NCBI RefSeq assembly: GCF_918698085.1 | Contig: NZ_CAKKLP010000004.1 | Span: 186,001-250,000, forward strand | Direction of reading: 5' to 3' | DNA from: Chryseobacterium sp. Bi04 | GTDB lineage: Bacteria > Bacteroidota > Bacteroidia > Flavobacteriales > Weeksellaceae | Length of the DNA: 64,000 bases | Shown here: positions 18,854 through 29,123 of the stretch, one piece after another | How positions within the stretch are numbered: position 1 is the first letter of the stretch | Layout: each line of letters starts with the position of its first letter | Translations under genes and position numbers: made by a program | The notes under the pieces: generated by a model | Databases searched by the model: none | The model's input: the letters and a program-made list of their open reading frames with translations, nothing else | Told to the model about the DNA's origin: nothing

Positions 18854-20485
18854 ATGAAAAGAATTATAAATACAGTATTAGTTACTGCAACTTTATCATC
18901 TGCTGCATTTACATTGAATAGTTGTCAGGATGCATTAGATATCGAACAGGCAGGAGAATTACAGGAGCAGGAGATATATACAAATATCTCCAATTTAAGA
19001 GAAGTTTTAAATGGATCTGTGTATGCTCAGTTAGATCCTATTGATGAGATCTATTTTACCGCTGTATTTACAGACGAAGTAAAACCGGGTTCCGGAAGCG
19101 GAGGACAGGAATATTCATTACACAGACATTTTCTTGATGCTTCAAGTGCTGTTGTAGCAGGAGGGACCGTAAATAATGATACAAGTGCTGGAATATGGAT
19201 GAACAACTATAAAGTAATCAACAGAGTTAACAGGCTGCTTGAAGGAGCGAAGAATATTGACCCTGCTTCTGGCAGTGAAAAGGAAGAATACAATAGTATC
19301 CTTGCGCAGGCTAGAGCCGTCAGAGCATATTGCTATGTACAGTTGGAGGCATATTTTTCCACTGATATGAAAGATCCTGATGCTTTAGGGGTAATTCTTT
19401 TAAAAGATGTTCCAGCTACCGATGCTCAGCTACCAAGGGTCAAAAATCAGGATGTATATGATTTCATTAATGCTGATTTGGATTATGCAAGGGAAATATT
19501 AGCATATTCTACCACTATTGCAGGCCGATATTTTGCAGACAAAGGATTTGTAAACGCTATTAGTGCTCGTTTTAATTTGTACAGGGGAAATACAGCCTTA
19601 GCAAAACAATATGCTCAGGATGTAATATCAAATTCAAACTTATCATTAACTCAAGCTACTCCATTTACTATTAAAAATGACGACTCACAAAGTCCTGATT
19701 TTAATAATGATTTAGTGATCGGATCAAGTAAATGGAATGAAAGATTTTATGGTGTTGCCAGTTCTTTCAATCCTTACAGAAATCTCTGGAATGACTCATC
19801 AAGAGGTGAAATTATCTTCTCTTTAAACAGACTTCCTCTAGGAGCTGGTGAAACGATTGGTTCAAGATGGAATACAAATCAGTCGAATATAACAGGTACT
19901 CCAATGTGGTTCTGGGGAAGAAATTTATATAATTTATTCCAGACTATTCCAGGAGATATCAGAAAGTATGCCTATTCAGATCCAACGTCAAATCCAAACG
20001 CTAATTATGCAAGTGCAACATCTGGTACTACCAGAACGGATGCATTGGTTATTGATAAATATCCTGGTAAAACAAGTACGCCTACAAGAAATGATATTAA
20101 AGTTTTCAGATTATCAGAAATGTACTTCATTTTGGCAGAAGCAGAAGTGGCGGCAGGAAATCTTTCAATTGCTCGGGATCTTATTCAGCAAGTGAGAGAG
20201 GCAAGAAATTACCAAGGAGCTGCAGTAACGAATAACTATACGAGCCCACAAGTAGCTTATGCAGATATTTTAAAAGAGCGTAGAATTGAATTGGCGTTGG
20301 AAGGACATCGTTATTTGGACCTGAAAAGGCTTGCAGTAGCTGCGAATGTCACTATGGATAGAAATGATACGGATGATATTATTCCGATGAAGAATCTTCC
20401 GAATGGTGATTACAGATATACATTGCCTATTCCAATCAGGGAAATTTCGGCAAACCCGAATGCTAAACAAAATAATGGGTATTGA
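18854..20485 (+). CDS. SusD/RagB-family surface lipoprotein
   Basis: 543 residues. The signal peptide ends in a lipobox-like TLNSC with Cys at about residue 24. SusD TPR-type features include NNYKVINRVNRLLEGA, ILAQARAVRAYCYVQL (the conserved R-A-Y-Y/C block), KVFRLSEMYFILAEAEVAAG and ERRIELALEGHRYLDLKRL near the C-terminus. SusD proteins cap SusC pores and bind the nutrient at the cell surface. It follows SusC by 12 bp and is followed by a terminator, so the two form a two-gene operon. No glycoside hydrolase is nearby; the next gene is an M4 metalloprotease. Confidence 0.95.
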   Translation: MKRIINTVLVTATLSSAAFTLNSCQDALDIEQAGELQEQEIYTNISNLREVLNGSVYAQLDPIDEIYFTAVFTDEVKPGSGSGGQEYSLHRHFLDASSAVVAGGTVNNDTSAGIWMNNYKVINRVNRLLEGAKNIDPASGSEKEEYNSILAQARAVRAYCYVQLEAYFSTDMKDPDALGVILLKDVPATDAQLPRVKNQDVYDFINADLDYAREILAYSTTIAGRYFADKGFVNAISARFNLYRGNTALAKQYAQDVISNSNLSLTQATPFTIKNDDSQSPDFNNDLVIGSSKWNERFYGVASSFNPYRNLWNDSSRGEIIFSLNRLPLGAGETIGSRWNTNQSNITGTPMWFWGRNLYNLFQTIPGDIRKYAYSDPTSNPNANYASATSGTTRTDALVIDKYPGKTSTPTRNDIKVFRLSEMYFILAEAEVAAGNLSIARDLIQQVREARNYQGAAVTNNYTSPQVAYADILKERRIELALEGHRYLDLKRLAVAANVTMDRNDTDDIIPMKNLPNGDYRYTLPIPIREISANPNAKQNNGY

Positions 20486-20547
20486 TTAATTTTGATAACT
20501 ACATTAATATAACGATTGGAAGTTAATATTTGTTTATTTGATATAAG

Positions 20548-20577
20548 TCCGTCTTACAACTTTAAAAGTGAGGCGGA
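20548..20577 (+). terminator. Terminator of susC-susD
   Basis: Arms TCCGTCTTAC and GTGAGGCGGA pair with two G-U pairs over a 10-nt loop and are followed by seven T. Confidence 0.85.
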
Positions 20578-21145
20578 TTTTTTTGTGTAAAAAATATAGA
20601 TTTCCAAGTCTAAATTTTCCTCATGTTACTTGTTAAAAGATATGAGGATCAGGAATACGTAAAATTAACCCTATTTATTGGAGATGTTGATTCATAACAA
20701 ATAGTATCCTTTACATAAATTATCTTCAAGGTCATTTTTCGCTTACAAGTAGATGAGTTTTTTAATATTAATAAGTACTGATTGATATCTATAATCAGCA
20801 TAACTAAAATGGAAATAATATCAGAATAATATTCATTGCAACAATTACTATTTCATTTATCCTTTTATCTAAAAGAAAACATCATAGAAATAACTCATTC
20901 AGAATGTAAATGCCCAGTTATTGTGAATATCTGTAAAAATAATAATTTGATAACCATTAAAGGTATTAACACTTAGTCTCTAATTTCTAATATCCAAAAG
21001 AAATATCATAAATAGTGTATTTTTTTCAATAAAATATACTGTTTGTGATATTTATGTTATATCATAAAATGATGAATTAGGGCAAAATATATCTTAAAAT
21101 AGCGAAGTGAATTGATATTCGTACCAATTAAAAAAAATATTTATT
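20578..21145. other. Intergenic stretch before the M4 protease
   Basis: No gene is visible. At 21046-21063 there is an inverted repeat TGATAT-N6-ATATCA about 85 bp before the ATG, a possible operator. It superficially resembles the shared promoters but lacks the second GTGATA and the TAnnTTTG box. Confidence 0.4.
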
Positions 21146-23932
21146 ATGAAAAACAAATTAACTTTTGCTATTTGTATTCCATTTTTAGTGAGTGGAATGG
21201 CTCTAAATGCTCAACGATTTATTGAGCGAAGAATTAAAAGTGAAGATGGCAGATCTTCACTAATTATATTTAACCCCGGAACTACAGCTAAAGAATTAGC
21301 AAGCTCGGACAATAGAAAATTTTTCTCAGAGGTTTTGGCTCTGCCCACCGGATCTACAATGATTAAAACTAAATCGGCAAAACTGTTCAGTGATTTTTCT
21401 GATGACAGGTACCAGCTTTACCACAAAGGTATAAAGGTTGAATTTGCCAATTATATATTACACTATATAAAAGGAAACCTTGTAAGTATGAATGGTGAAA
21501 TATACGATGCGAGCAATGTCAATACTCAGGCAAGTATTTCAGAAGCTACAGCCCTTGATAAAGCCATGAAATACCTGGGTAGCAAAACTTTAATGACAGA
21601 TACCGAACACGGAAAAGACATTGGTTATCAACCTAAAGGAGAACTTGTATTATTGCCGGTTGAAGCTTCCAATGGTAAATACAGACTTTTACTGTCCTAC
21701 AAGTTTGATATCTTTTCTGCTGAACCTTTCGTAAGATCCCATGTGTATGTAGATGCTAAATCCGGAGCAATATTGCTTAATGACCAGATTATGAAGCATG
21801 CGGGAGAACATTCTCACGGAAAAGGAATGAGTGGTACTTCTCCTGCCGGACCGGAAAACCAATCAAAACAGGATTTTGCCTCAATTTTTGTTACCGGAAG
21901 TGCCCAAACAAAATACAGCGGGACAAAATCAATTGAAACCACTCTTGTTAGTGGAACATATGCATTAAAAGACAATACAAGAGGTGGAGGAGTCAATACC
22001 TACAATAATAATAATGCGGACCTTAACAATCTTACAAAAAACAATATTACTGATACTGACAACAACTGGACAACAGCAGAACATTCATCAACAGGGAATG
22101 ATGTAGCACTGGATATTCATTGGGGAGTAGGCAAAACTTATGATTATTTCAAAACTGCATTTAACAGAAATAGTTATGATAATCAAGGAGCTGCTCTTAA
22201 TAGCTTCGTACATGTAGGAACCAATTATGGAAATGCAGTTTGGTATGGAAACGCAATGATGTATGGCGATGGAAATAATGAACTTAAGCCTTTGGGGGCA
22301 TTTGATGTAACCGCTCACGAATTAGGCCACGCAATATGTCAGGAAACGGCTAAACTCGTGTATCAACGAGAATCCGGAGCTTTAAATGAAGCATTTTCTG
22401 ATATTTGGGGAGCCGTGGTTGAAAATGCCTACGCACCCGAGAAGCAGAACTTCTTAATTGGTGAGGATATTACCAACGTAGCTCCTAATTATTTAAGATC
22501 ACTAAGTAATCCCAATTCAGGATATACAAAACAGCCGGATACCTACAAAGGAACCTATTGGAAAGATGCCAGTAATACCTGTATTCCAAATGGGAATGAA
22601 AATAGTCCTTACTACAATGATAATTGTGGGGTTCATTACAATAGCGGTGTCTTAAACTACTGGTACTACCTTTTAGTAATGGGAGGATCAGGGACAAACG
22701 ATATTGGAAATAGCTATAATGTTACAGGTATAGGATTTGAAAAAGCAGCAAAAATAGTCTACAGGTTAGAAACGTCTTATCTTACAGCAAATTCCAACTA
22801 TGCAAGTGCTTTACTATATGGAATTCAATCCGCAAAAGATCTTTTTGGAGCAAATTCTCAGGAACTTATAGCTACTCAAAATGCATTTTATGCTGTAGGT
22901 TTGGGTCAAGAATACACAGGCCCAGCTGCTGGGGCAGATTTAGAAGCACCTGCTGCACCACAATTGACAGTCTCTTCTACAACATCCAATTCTACGACTC
23001 TATCGTGGACTGGAGCCACAGATAATGTAGCAGTAACAGGATACGATATTTACAAAGGACCAAACTTACTCGACTCTACAACTTCTGCAACAACTTATTC
23101 TGTGTCAGGGCTATTACCTTCTACTCCGTATAGCTTCTCTATAAAAGCAAAAGATGCTGCAGGAAATATCTCAGTTGAAAGTAATAAAGTACAAACAATA
23201 ACCAAATGTGCTCCAGCTGGGGTAAATACGACGAATCAAGCTATTGTTAATGTGAATTTTGCAGGCATTAATAAATCTTCAAAAGGTAATCCGTCCGGAT
23301 ACGAGAATTTCACTTCTGTTATCGGGAATGTAGTAAAAGGAAATACCTATACTATTACGATAACGCCATGGTGGTTAGAACAATATACGTTTCTTTATAG
23401 ACATCCGAAAGCTAATGATGCATATGCGGTTTACATTGACTATAACGGAGATGGTGACTTTACTGATGCTGGAGAGCTTGCTTGGTCTAAAGCTCCAAAT
23501 AAAGATCATCTTGTTTCGGGTAATATAATGATTCCCTTAACTGCAGTAACAGGCGATGTGCAAATGAGGGTGATATTAAAATATAATTCTTTACCAACTT
23601 CGCCATGTGAGGATTTCGGTTTTGGTGAAGTTGAAGACTATATGTTAAGAATTAGCAATGTCAACCCTATTAATTCGTTAATTGCTGTCAACCCATTAGA
23701 TGATAGCAAGAAAATAAATATTTATCCAAATCCTGTAAAAGATGTTATTAAGATTAGTTCTTCTTCATCCGCAGAATTTAAATACCAATTTACAGATACT
23801 CATGGAAGAGCAATATTGTCTGGAGAAACAAAAGGCCATTCTATCAATGTTGAGTCATTGATTCAAGGAGTTTATATTCTGTCATTGGACAATGGGAACG
23901 AAAAAACTATTAAAAAAATTATTAAAAAATAG
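21146..23932 (+). CDS. M4 thermolysin-like metalloprotease with T9SS sorting tail
   Basis: 928 residues. Order: signal peptide; FTP/PepSY propeptide (about 40-220, DDRYQLYHKGIKVEFANYIL); M4 catalytic domain (about 250-595) with zinc motif HELGH at 391-395 and GALNEAFSD with the third ligand Glu at about 415; then NNCGVHYNSGVLNYWYYLL with the active-site His. A fibronectin III module follows (about 610-690), then a GEVED-type domain ending GFGEVEDYML (about 700-838). The end is a T9SS type A sorting domain (IYPNPVKDVIKISS...GVYILSLDNGNEKTIKKI). It is secreted, autoprocessed and degrades extracellular protein. Placed right after SusCD, it may supply peptides to that transporter (inference). Confidence 0.95.
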   Translation: MKNKLTFAICIPFLVSGMALNAQRFIERRIKSEDGRSSLIIFNPGTTAKELASSDNRKFFSEVLALPTGSTMIKTKSAKLFSDFSDDRYQLYHKGIKVEFANYILHYIKGNLVSMNGEIYDASNVNTQASISEATALDKAMKYLGSKTLMTDTEHGKDIGYQPKGELVLLPVEASNGKYRLLLSYKFDIFSAEPFVRSHVYVDAKSGAILLNDQIMKHAGEHSHGKGMSGTSPAGPENQSKQDFASIFVTGSAQTKYSGTKSIETTLVSGTYALKDNTRGGGVNTYNNNNADLNNLTKNNITDTDNNWTTAEHSSTGNDVALDIHWGVGKTYDYFKTAFNRNSYDNQGAALNSFVHVGTNYGNAVWYGNAMMYGDGNNELKPLGAFDVTAHELGHAICQETAKLVYQRESGALNEAFSDIWGAVVENAYAPEKQNFLIGEDITNVAPNYLRSLSNPNSGYTKQPDTYKGTYWKDASNTCIPNGNENSPYYNDNCGVHYNSGVLNYWYYLLVMGGSGTNDIGNSYNVTGIGFEKAAKIVYRLETSYLTANSNYASALLYGIQSAKDLFGANSQELIATQNAFYAVGLGQEYTGPAAGADLEAPAAPQLTVSSTTSNSTTLSWTGATDNVAVTGYDIYKGPNLLDSTTSATTYSVSGLLPSTPYSFSIKAKDAAGNISVESNKVQTITKCAPAGVNTTNQAIVNVNFAGINKSSKGNPSGYENFTSVIGNVVKGNTYTITITPWWLEQYTFLYRHPKANDAYAVYIDYNGDGDFTDAGELAWSKAPNKDHLVSGNIMIPLTAVTGDVQMRVILKYNSLPTSPCEDFGFGEVEDYMLRISNVNPINSLIAVNPLDDSKKINIYPNPVKDVIKISSSSSAEFKYQFTDTHGRAILSGETKGHSINVESLIQGVYILSLDNGNEKTIKKIIKK

Positions 23933-23950
23933 CTCTAGATTTCAATAATT

Positions 23951-23986
23951 ATCATGATAATGAAAGATATCTTTCATTATCATGAT
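23951..23986 (+). terminator. 36-bp perfect palindrome, terminator
   Basis: 18-bp arms, ATCATGATAATGAAAGAT and its exact complement, with no loop bases, followed by TTTT. It lies 18 bp after the protease stop. In RNA the central bases must form the loop. Confidence 0.8.
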
Positions 23987-24044
23987 TTTATAAAATTGAA
24001 ATTAAATAATTAAAAATATTTCTAACAGAATTAAATAGAAATTT

Positions 24045-24764
24045 ATGAAAAATAAATTATGGAATGTTCTATACTTGTCTTTGTTTTTATTAACTAGCTT
24101 GGGCCTATCTGCCCAAAATAAACTTAGAGTGGCTATTGATGGAGGATATACATATTCAGCCATGAATGCTAATTTATCTAGTCTAGTGGACTCCAAATAT
24201 ACTGCACGTTATGGCTTCGGAGTAAACCTTTCTGCAGAATATATTATTTGGAAATCTCTTTTTGTTTCTACTGGAATATCCTATCTACAAAAAAATTATC
24301 AATTTGAAAGAACGGGAATTCAGTCTGGATGGTTTACTAGATATGATAATGATTTTTTGGCTTTCCCTTTATTGGTTGGAGGTTATATTCTTAATAATCC
24401 ACATGAAGGTAAGGGGGTATGGATTAAATTGGCTGGAGGCATGTATACAGAATATTGGGTAAACATGGAAAGAAACGGCCAATATCCAGTTCTGTCAGAA
24501 ATTCAGGAAAATGAGCATAGAAATTATGCAAAAGTATCAGATACTTATGATTTTAAGAAGAATGAGAATCAACTCAATAGGTTTGGTTATGGACTACAGG
24601 GACAAGCTCAGTTGGGATACTCGCTCAAAAAATTTAATATTTATGGATCTTACAATTATCAATATGGACTTTCTGATGTTAATAAAGCAGCAACAAATAA
24701 AAGTCAAAAAATGACCATGAGATCTTACACGATTTCACTAGGTATTGCATATCATTTTAATTAA
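24045..24764 (+). CDS. Outer-membrane beta-barrel protein (PorT-like)
   Basis: 239 residues. Signal peptide about 1-23 ending GLSAQ. It then shows alternating amphipathic strands typical of small 8-10-stranded barrels (KLRVAIDGGYTYSAM, YGFGVNLSAEYIIW, LFVSTGISYLQKNYQF) and a C-terminal strand ending IAYHFN with an aromatic near the end. It lies between two protease genes, 35 bp before the S41 peptidase, and is probably co-transcribed with it. A specific role is unknown; such barrels often act in transport or as accessory surface proteins. Confidence 0.75.
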   Translation: MKNKLWNVLYLSLFLLTSLGLSAQNKLRVAIDGGYTYSAMNANLSSLVDSKYTARYGFGVNLSAEYIIWKSLFVSTGISYLQKNYQFERTGIQSGWFTRYDNDFLAFPLLVGGYILNNPHEGKGVWIKLAGGMYTEYWVNMERNGQYPVLSEIQENEHRNYAKVSDTYDFKKNENQLNRFGYGLQGQAQLGYSLKKFNIYGSYNYQYGLSDVNKAATNKSQKMTMRSYTISLGIAYHFN

Positions 24765-24799
24765 TGTCCAGCTTCATTAACTTTTAAATAAAATATAAT

Positions 24800-26488
24800 A
24801 TGACAAGAAAATTAGTTCTTATATTCGGAATACTTCTATCTGCTATAACCTTTAACTCTTGTGTTGCAGAAGATGAACTTTCAACAAAGGAACCAGCAAG
24901 ATATACAGCTGATGATATAAAATCCTACGCAGACCTTTTTAAGGTATTCTGGACAGTGATGGACGAGCGATATAATTATTTTTATGAACAGAAAAGAAAA
25001 GATGGTATGGACTGGGATGCCGTTTACAGAGAATATTATCCTAAATTTGAAGCATTAAAAACTTTTAATAAAGGTAATGATAAGGAAATTCTAGAAGGGC
25101 GAGAAAAAGCAATACAGTATTTCACTGATATAGTAGACCCTATTATGGACCGTCATTTTAGTCTGCTGGTTTTATTGCCATATTCAAAATCGAAATCCAA
25201 CAACATTCAATTCAGAGGGCAAATGAAGAGCCAACCTAATAATACATATGACTTTAAAGTAAAGACAGCGTATATGATGGATAAACTTGGAAATGACTCA
25301 ATAACTAGAAATATAAAGCTCGATTCCCTGGGAGGAACAGGAACGTTCACTTATCAAATGGGAAGTCTAAAATCCAATCCGGATACTTATTATTTTAGTT
25401 TCAATAACTTTAGTTTATCAAATGCGTTAAAAATTGACCTTTTGGACACCTATCTAAAACCGGATCCAGGTAATGGACTAGTCTTAACAACAACCGCTAT
25501 TAAAAATTCAGTACAACTCAATGCTATTAGCGATGTAGCTTTAAGAAATAAAGTAGAAAACTTTACAATCAATATATTAAACCAATGGAATTCGTTTCCT
25601 AATTCTGTTGAAGTAAAATCTTTTAATGATCAAATTAGCACATTTAAAAATACTGAAATCATATCAGATGCTTTTTTAGATGTTACGAAAAAAGCATTAG
25701 CAAACTCAAAAACCCTAGTTGCTTATAACAAAGATAGCACTTATCCAGCTGATATATTAACCCCCGAAAGTCGAGCTTACATATTGTGGTTTCAAAACTG
25801 GATGGATACTCATGCTAAACATGGATATGATTTACCATTATTTCAGAGGCATGCACAAGGAATAATTAATAACGCTCCTTTCTACAAACAATTTCTTAAT
25901 GCATTGCATAAAGGAGAAATTAAAAAAGTCATCATTGATTTGAGAGGCAACGGTGGTGGTTATTTAGTTGATGCAAGATTCTGGACCGATCGTTTTATTA
26001 CTCAAAATGCTTTGGTAGGCTATCAAAGAACAAAAGAAGGAACTGGCCGGTTTAATTATACTCCGTGGATACCTATGCATGTCAATCCACATAAATTTGG
26101 AATTCCATCCAACATACCAACTGTTATTTTAATTGATAAGGGAAGTATGAGCATGTCTGAAATGTCAACATTGATGTTAAAAAGTCAGGGATCTCATGTT
26201 ATTTCTGTAGGGGATTACAGTGCAGGGGGACTGGCCGGGTTAACAACAGAGTCTGATGCATTCAATGGAGGTACCCAAGAAAAAATAGCAGGAGGCTATC
26301 TACAGTTTTATATGCCGGTAATGGCCCACAAAGATGCAAACGGTGAAGTTATTGAAGGAATTGGGATAAAACCAGATATATATGTGGCACCACCTTCAGA
26401 TGCCGAGTTGTCAGAAATGGAAAATTCTCCAAAAACATTTGTAGATAGAGTGTTGGAAGCAGCCATACAATATATTTCTACCAAGTAG
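24800..26488 (+). CDS. S41-family peptidase lipoprotein
   Basis: 562 residues. The lipobox SAITFNSC puts the lipidated Cys at about residue 21, so the protein is anchored in an outer or inner membrane leaflet. The N-terminal helical part (about 30-120) has the WxxxDERYNYF motif of Bacteroidota S41 lipoproteins. The catalytic part includes KKVIIDLRGNGGGYLVD (about 375-390) and DKGSMSMSEMSTLML, with the likely nucleophile Ser451 in the M-S-M-S-E motif that replaces the usual S-A-S-E. A GGYLQFYMP strand and a GIGIKPDIYV end follow. Substrate is unknown. It sits with the barrel gene behind SusCD and M4, supporting a role in surface protein degradation. Confidence 0.85.
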   Translation: MTRKLVLIFGILLSAITFNSCVAEDELSTKEPARYTADDIKSYADLFKVFWTVMDERYNYFYEQKRKDGMDWDAVYREYYPKFEALKTFNKGNDKEILEGREKAIQYFTDIVDPIMDRHFSLLVLLPYSKSKSNNIQFRGQMKSQPNNTYDFKVKTAYMMDKLGNDSITRNIKLDSLGGTGTFTYQMGSLKSNPDTYYFSFNNFSLSNALKIDLLDTYLKPDPGNGLVLTTTAIKNSVQLNAISDVALRNKVENFTINILNQWNSFPNSVEVKSFNDQISTFKNTEIISDAFLDVTKKALANSKTLVAYNKDSTYPADILTPESRAYILWFQNWMDTHAKHGYDLPLFQRHAQGIINNAPFYKQFLNALHKGEIKKVIIDLRGNGGGYLVDARFWTDRFITQNALVGYQRTKEGTGRFNYTPWIPMHVNPHKFGIPSNIPTVILIDKGSMSMSEMSTLMLKSQGSHVISVGDYSAGGLAGLTTESDAFNGGTQEKIAGGYLQFYMPVMAHKDANGEVIEGIGIKPDIYVAPPSDAELSEMENSPKTFVDRVLEAAIQYISTK

Positions 26489-26524
26489 TATATATAAAAG
26501 AATCCGCCCAAAAAAAATGGAATG

Positions 26525-26552
26525 CCCCTAAAAGTTAGACACTTTTTAGGGG
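26525..26552 (+). terminator. Terminator after the S41 gene
   Basis: Arms CCCCTAAAA and TTTTAGGGG followed by TATTTTTTTT. The CCCCTAAAAGTTAGACAC half also resembles the end of IS3-group elements, so it may derive from one. Confidence 0.85.
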
Positions 26553-26568
26553 TATTTTTTTTATGCAT

Positions 26569-27377
26569 AGGAAAGAAAGCTTAGCATTGATCTGAAATTA
26601 GGTTGCATTGAGCTTCACTTAGGTCTTGCTCACACCATGTACTGAAATTGATGTTCTAAGAAAATAGAGTCTTAGTTTCTATAAAGAAAACAAAGTTTAT
26701 ATAGCAATGAGATATGAATTCGGTTAAGTTTTTTTTAAACTTCAAATTAACAGTATGATACAGCTTTTATCATGATCATAAAATACTTTGAAGCATAATA
26801 GATATCCATGAAAAACAAATTTATAATTGATATAGAGAAAATTATAATGCTAAAATATACATATCCTATTGTGGTAAGCAAGTGGAAATAGCTAGACATT
26901 CTGTCAAAAAAATTAAAAGAGTCTGCCCAAAAGAAATAGACAGACTCGATAACAGAGTTGAATGTTCTTGGATATAAACTTTATTAACTTCCATAATTGA
27001 TTTGTTTAGTGGAGGATTTTTAGTCATAATCACTCCAAGAAACTGGTTTTCATTTGGATTGTTAGTATCATAAATAAGAGTTTGAAAAGAAAGCAAAAAT
27101 ATTGAAAACATTATTTTTGATTCAGATCAAACTAGCACTATCAAATGGAGACTTATTAGTATTTTAAAGGAAAGATATTCTAATAGAAGAATAGGGAACT
27201 ATTAGGATAACGAATGGATATAGAGTTTTTTTTGATAATTAGAATCCGAAATATTTTATCATTTCGAGTATAAAAAAGGTATTAGAAGGAAAACCTGTAA
27301 TAAAAGTGTGCTAAAGGATCTATTTTTAGATTTTTGCTAATATGGCCATTGAAATATCTGCTTTAGCAAAGCATAGA
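26569..27377. other. 809-bp stretch without an intact gene
   Basis: A hairpin GAGTCTG...CAGACTC at 26919-26947 with a T-rich minus-strand tail runs through the only longer minus-strand frame (26866-27111). That frame is therefore probably a remnant. Broken coding pieces around 27120-27250 are not recognisable. Confidence 0.5.
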
Positions 27378-27446
27378 TATAAAGTATCAATAGATCCGCT
27401 ACAAAAGTGAGTAAAATTTATGGAGTAAATTTTAAAACCTTTACCC

Positions 27447-27850
27447 ATGAATAAACAGCAACAGCAAGTCAAAGCTCACAAAGGCTGGCTTAAAATCTAT
27501 TTAGAATCGGGGCTGTGACAAAAATGGCTTTACGCTGTGGAATTGCATGATCAACAGTTTACCGTTGGATAAAAAGGTATAAAGAAGAAGGAGAACAAGA
27601 TTTTCAGATTAGTAAAGACTTCCTAAAACCCTTACCGATACTAAGGTTACAAAAGAAATTTGAATTTCGATATTTGATTTGAGAAAGAGCGAAGAGATAG
27701 GAAGCTGTAAGAATCTCACCATCTGCTTCGAAAAGGGATCATACTTTCTCCGATGACCCGAATGAAGTAATATTGTCCAGAAATTATACGTATTTAAGTT
27801 GTATAAAACAAAAAAATAGTAATTTAGTCTCAAAGACCAAGAGGAAGTAG
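27447..27850 (+). pseudogene. Transposase remnant of the outer IS
   Basis: It aligns with the first 230 bp and last 85 bp of the intact transposase gene at 27961-28965 and carries point changes, stops and small indels. About 600 bp of the middle, including the catalytic core, is deleted. Confidence 0.9.
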
Positions 27851-27884
27851 CTCCACTGGGATCAACCTGCCAGCAATAAGCTTA

Positions 27885-27891
27885 GATATAC
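27885..27891. repeat. Target site duplication of the inner IS, left
   Basis: GATATAC directly before the TGT tip of the inner element; the same 7 bp follow its ACA tip at 29111-29117. Confidence 0.85.
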
Positions 27892-27960
27892 TGTAAAGTA
27901 TCAATAGATCCGCTACAAAAATGACTTAAATTTATGGTGTAAAGTTTAAAACCTTTATCC

Positions 27961-28965
27961 ATGAATAAACAACAACAGCAAGTTAAGGCTCGCAAAGATT
28001 GGCTTAAAATCTATTTAGAATCGGGTTCTGTCACGAAAACGGCCTTACGCTGTGGAATTGCAAGATCAACACTTCACCGATGGATAAAAAGATATAAAGA
28101 AGAAGGAGAACAAGGACTGTCAGATAAGTCAAGACGTCCTAAAACCCTTACTAATACTAAGGTTACAAAAGAAACTGAATCTATTATCCTTGATTTAAGA
28201 GAGAAAAAAAGATGGGGAGCAGCAAGAATCTCAATTCATCTGCTTCGAAAAGGAATCATGCTTTCTGCAATGACTGTTTGGCGGGTACTCTTTAAACATA
28301 AAGTTAATCCTGTATTCAAAAGGCGTAAAAAATCTGATTACAAAAGATACAGCAAAGAAGTTCCAGGGGATAGAGTTCAACTGGATGTCACTAAAATCAG
28401 GAATAAGGCTTATCAATTTACAGCTATTGATGACTGTACAAGAATGAAAGTTATTAGGATCTACTCTAATAAAAAAGCAGAAAGTACGATACATTTTTTA
28501 GGTGAAATTTTGGATACATTCTATTTTCCTATACAGCATATTCAAACTGACTGGGGAACGGAATTTTTTAATTATTCCTTTCAATACGAATTGCATGAGC
28601 ATTTTATCAAATACAGGCCCATCAAGCCTAGATCCCCTCATTTAAATGGTAAAGTAGAAAGAACCCAACAGACTGACAAATCCGAATTCTGGTCACTAAT
28701 AGATTTATCTGATCCAGATCTTGATTTAAATGCTTTAGCTATTGAATGGCAGGAGTTCTACAATAAGAAAAGACCACACTCTTCTTTGAATGGAAAAACG
28801 CCTTGGGAAAAGTTACAGTTGTTGGAACATCTCATCCCTATTCAGCCTGATGTTACTGCAAAATTTTGGGACTCGAATGAAGTAATATTGCCCAGAAATT
28901 ATACTTACTTAAGTTATATAAAACATAAAAATATTAATTTAGTTTCAAAGCCCAAGAGGAAGTAG
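27961..28965 (+). CDS. IS481-family transposase (DDE)
   Basis: 334 residues. N-terminal helix-turn-helix region about 10-60 (TALRCGIARSTLHRWIKRYK). The retroviral-integrase-type core carries Asp142 (LDVTKI), Asp197 (TDWGTEF) and Glu233 (GKVERTQQ), the DDE triad, with Asp-Glu spacing of 35 residues. The C-terminal EFYNKKRPHSSLNGKTPWE block is typical. The frame is intact, so the element may still move. The start is chosen 69 bp from the IS tip. Confidence 0.95.
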   Translation: MNKQQQQVKARKDWLKIYLESGSVTKTALRCGIARSTLHRWIKRYKEEGEQGLSDKSRRPKTLTNTKVTKETESIILDLREKKRWGAARISIHLLRKGIMLSAMTVWRVLFKHKVNPVFKRRKKSDYKRYSKEVPGDRVQLDVTKIRNKAYQFTAIDDCTRMKVIRIYSNKKAESTIHFLGEILDTFYFPIQHIQTDWGTEFFNYSFQYELHEHFIKYRPIKPRSPHLNGKVERTQQTDKSEFWSLIDLSDPDLDLNALAIEWQEFYNKKRPHSSLNGKTPWEKLQLLEHLIPIQPDVTAKFWDSNEVILPRNYTYLSYIKHKNINLVSKPKRK

Positions 28966-29016
28966 GCTCTGCTGGGGAGCAACCTACCAGCAGCAGGCTT
29001 TTAGATATACGGAAAG

Positions 29017-29035
29017 GGAGACCCAAAAGGTCTCC
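29017..29035 (+). terminator. IS-borne terminator (inner copy)
   Basis: GGAGACC (29017-29023), loop CAAAA, GGTCTCC (29029-29035), then a TCTTTTT tail. It lies 51 bp past the transposase stop. Confidence 0.85.
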
Positions 29036-29110
29036 TCTTTTTATTTCCGGTATCTTTTATGGCTAAGAAAACCCTCTCTTAATTTGTAGCGAATCTATTG
29101 TTATAGCACA

Positions 29111-29117
29111 GATATAC
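29111..29117. repeat. Target site duplication of the inner IS, right
   Basis: GATATAC directly after the ACA tip of the inner element; the partner is at 27885-27891. Confidence 0.85.
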
Positions 29118-29123
29118 GGAAAG

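Larger units (their letters stand above)
27892..29110 (+). mobile_element. Intact IS481-family element nested in an older copy (1219 bp)
   Basis: Starts TGTAAAGTATCAATAGATCC and ends GATTC-reversed tip ...CTATTGTTATAGCACA. The imperfect inverted repeats share CAATAGAT(C/T)CGCTACAAA. It is flanked by a perfect 7-bp duplication, GATATAC. It carries one intact transposase gene and a terminator near its right end. It landed about 100 bp inside the right end of an older copy of itself. Confidence 0.9.

Noticed and set aside
21035..21101. GTGATA-N5-GTTATA upstream of the M4 protease as a ninth shared promoter
   Set aside because: The second half-site is altered and the position 32 bp downstream reads TTAAAATA, not TAnnTTTG. 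The sequence is better described as an inverted repeat TGATAT/ATATCA.
26866..27111. 81-codon minus-strand frame as a gene
   Set aside because: A hairpin with a T-rich tail lies inside it; no recognisable family; probably remnant or chance.
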